A stretch of 5,229 bases of DNA, taken from NCBI GenBank assembly GCA_938036585.1, contig CALHQN010000222.1, positions 1 through 5,229 on the forward strand, written 5' to 3'. Every line of letters starts with the position of its first letter. Position 1 is the first letter of the stretch. This stretch comes from an uncultured Campylobacter sp. Lineage in GTDB: Bacteria > Campylobacterota > Campylobacteria > Campylobacterales > Campylobacteraceae. Made by a program: the position numbers and the translations under genes. The notes under the pieces were generated by a model. That model was not told the origin of the DNA and made no database searches. It was given only the letters and a program-made list of their open reading frames with translations. Positions 4,575 to 5,229 of the stretch are shown piece after piece.

Positions 4575-5229
4575 CTACCGACCGCCCTGCTTCTTTAAAA
4601 TTTTCTCTTTTAGTAACTCGTGGAGCTCGCAGGATCTTTTATTGCCCGCGTCGCAGCCCTTTTTGACGTATTCGAGCCTTTTGGAAAATCCGCGCAAATC
4701 CCCCTTGCTCAGATACAAATAGCCTAAATTATTGCAGGCGTCATCATAGCCCAACTCACAGGATTTGATGTAAAACTTCTCCGCCTGGTCACGATTTAAC
4801 GGCGCACCGAGGCCCTCATCATACGCTAGGCCCACACTATAGCAGCTGTCCGCTAGCCCGCCGTCGCAACCACGTTTGAAAAAACTCGTCGCCTTTGCCG
4901 CATCCGCCACGAGCCCGAAATCGCCCTTGTAATAGACCACGGCCGCATTGTGGCAGCTCTTGGCATAGCCCAAATCGCAGGCCTTGACATAGTACCGAGC
5001 CGCCTCGGCGAGATCTCTACCCAAGCGCCCTTGTCGATATAGATTGCCTAGCTTGTGGCAAGCTATGGCGACGTTTTTATCGCACGCTGCGGCATAAAAT
5101 ACGCCCGCTTGCGCCGCATTGCCCTCACCGTCGTATATACTTGCGAGCTCGAAACAGCCATCATCGTCGCGTGCCTTACAAGCCCTGATAAAAGCAAACT
5201 CGGCGCCTTCGTAATCTCCGCGGGAAAGT
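4575..5229 (-). CDS. Hcp-like Sel1-repeat protein, C-terminal part (start lies beyond the window)
   Basis: The reading frame is open from the right window edge to TAG at 4577-4575, giving 217 visible residues; the start and any signal peptide lie outside. It is built of Sel1-like (TPR-related) helix pairs. Each carries two cysteines as C-x7-C, at visible residues 17/25, 49/57, 84/92, 121/129, 157/165 and 192/200. The first cysteines are 32, 35, 37, 36 and 35 residues apart, matching the 36-residue unit. All 12 cysteines fall in these pairs. This is the hallmark of the Helicobacter cysteine-rich (Hcp) family, whose members are exported and held together by one disulfide per repeat, so a periplasmic or secreted place is likely but unproven here. 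HcpA was reported as a penicillin-binding beta-lactamase; that activity should not be assumed for this protein. The tail (about 201-217) is basic and ends the solenoid. A TTG at 5024-5022 in the same frame is internal, since repeat units continue upstream of it. Confidence 0.9.
   Translation of the reverse strand, partial: LSRGDYEGAEFAFIRACKARDDDGCFELASIYDGEGNAAQAGVFYAAACDKNVAIACHKLGNLYRQGRLGRDLAEAARYYVKACDLGYAKSCHNAAVVYYKGDFGLVADAAKATSFFKRGCDGGLADSCYSVGLAYDEGLGAPLNRDQAEKFYIKSCELGYDDACNNLGYLYLSKGDLRGFSKRLEYVKKGCDAGNKRSCELHELLKEKILKKQGGR

Overview
The window looks like chromosomal DNA of a Campylobacter from the oral, higher-GC group (C. gracilis, C. showae, C. rectus or a relative). This is inferred from GC-rich codon use broken by AAATTT-type words, Sel1 repeats carrying C-x7-C cysteine pairs as in the Helicobacter cysteine-rich (Hcp) proteins, and family matches made by eye. 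No rRNA, tRNA, transposase, integrase or CRISPR array was seen.

Layout. Three genes on the + strand fill the left half: a SUKH/SMI1-KNR4 family protein (157-966), a DUF4299-like cytoplasmic protein (1111-2040) and an unrecognised 89-residue protein (2224-2493). The 183 bases between the second and third can fold as a chain of hairpins whose G-U pairs only work in the + strand RNA. Three genes on the - strand fill the right half and meet the + genes tail to tail around 2494-2576: a DUF3137-like two-helix membrane protein (2577-3557), a small protein with a beta-rich N-terminus and a membrane hairpin (3700-4128), and the C-terminal 217 residues of an Hcp-like Sel1-repeat protein (4575 to the window edge, start not included). 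Both complete - strand genes start with TTG, each behind a good Shine-Dalgarno sequence.

Function. The left half could be a small orphan-immunity or accessory cluster. SUKH proteins are best known as immunity proteins of polymorphic toxins, and the two companions are soluble proteins of unknown function, but no toxin is visible. The right half encodes envelope-associated proteins. Nothing links the two halves functionally.

The clearest signal that cuts across features is the palindrome RAATTY (mostly AAATTT, with GAATTT and AAATTC). By hand count it occurs about 55 times, is densest in the non-coding gaps, and appears to influence codon choice inside genes. In C. jejuni, RAATTY is the sequence whose methylation marks DNA for natural transformation. 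The link is an inference here, but it can be tested. A 446-base gap (4129-4574) holds AT-rich words and a degenerate tandem repeat, and no convincing gene.
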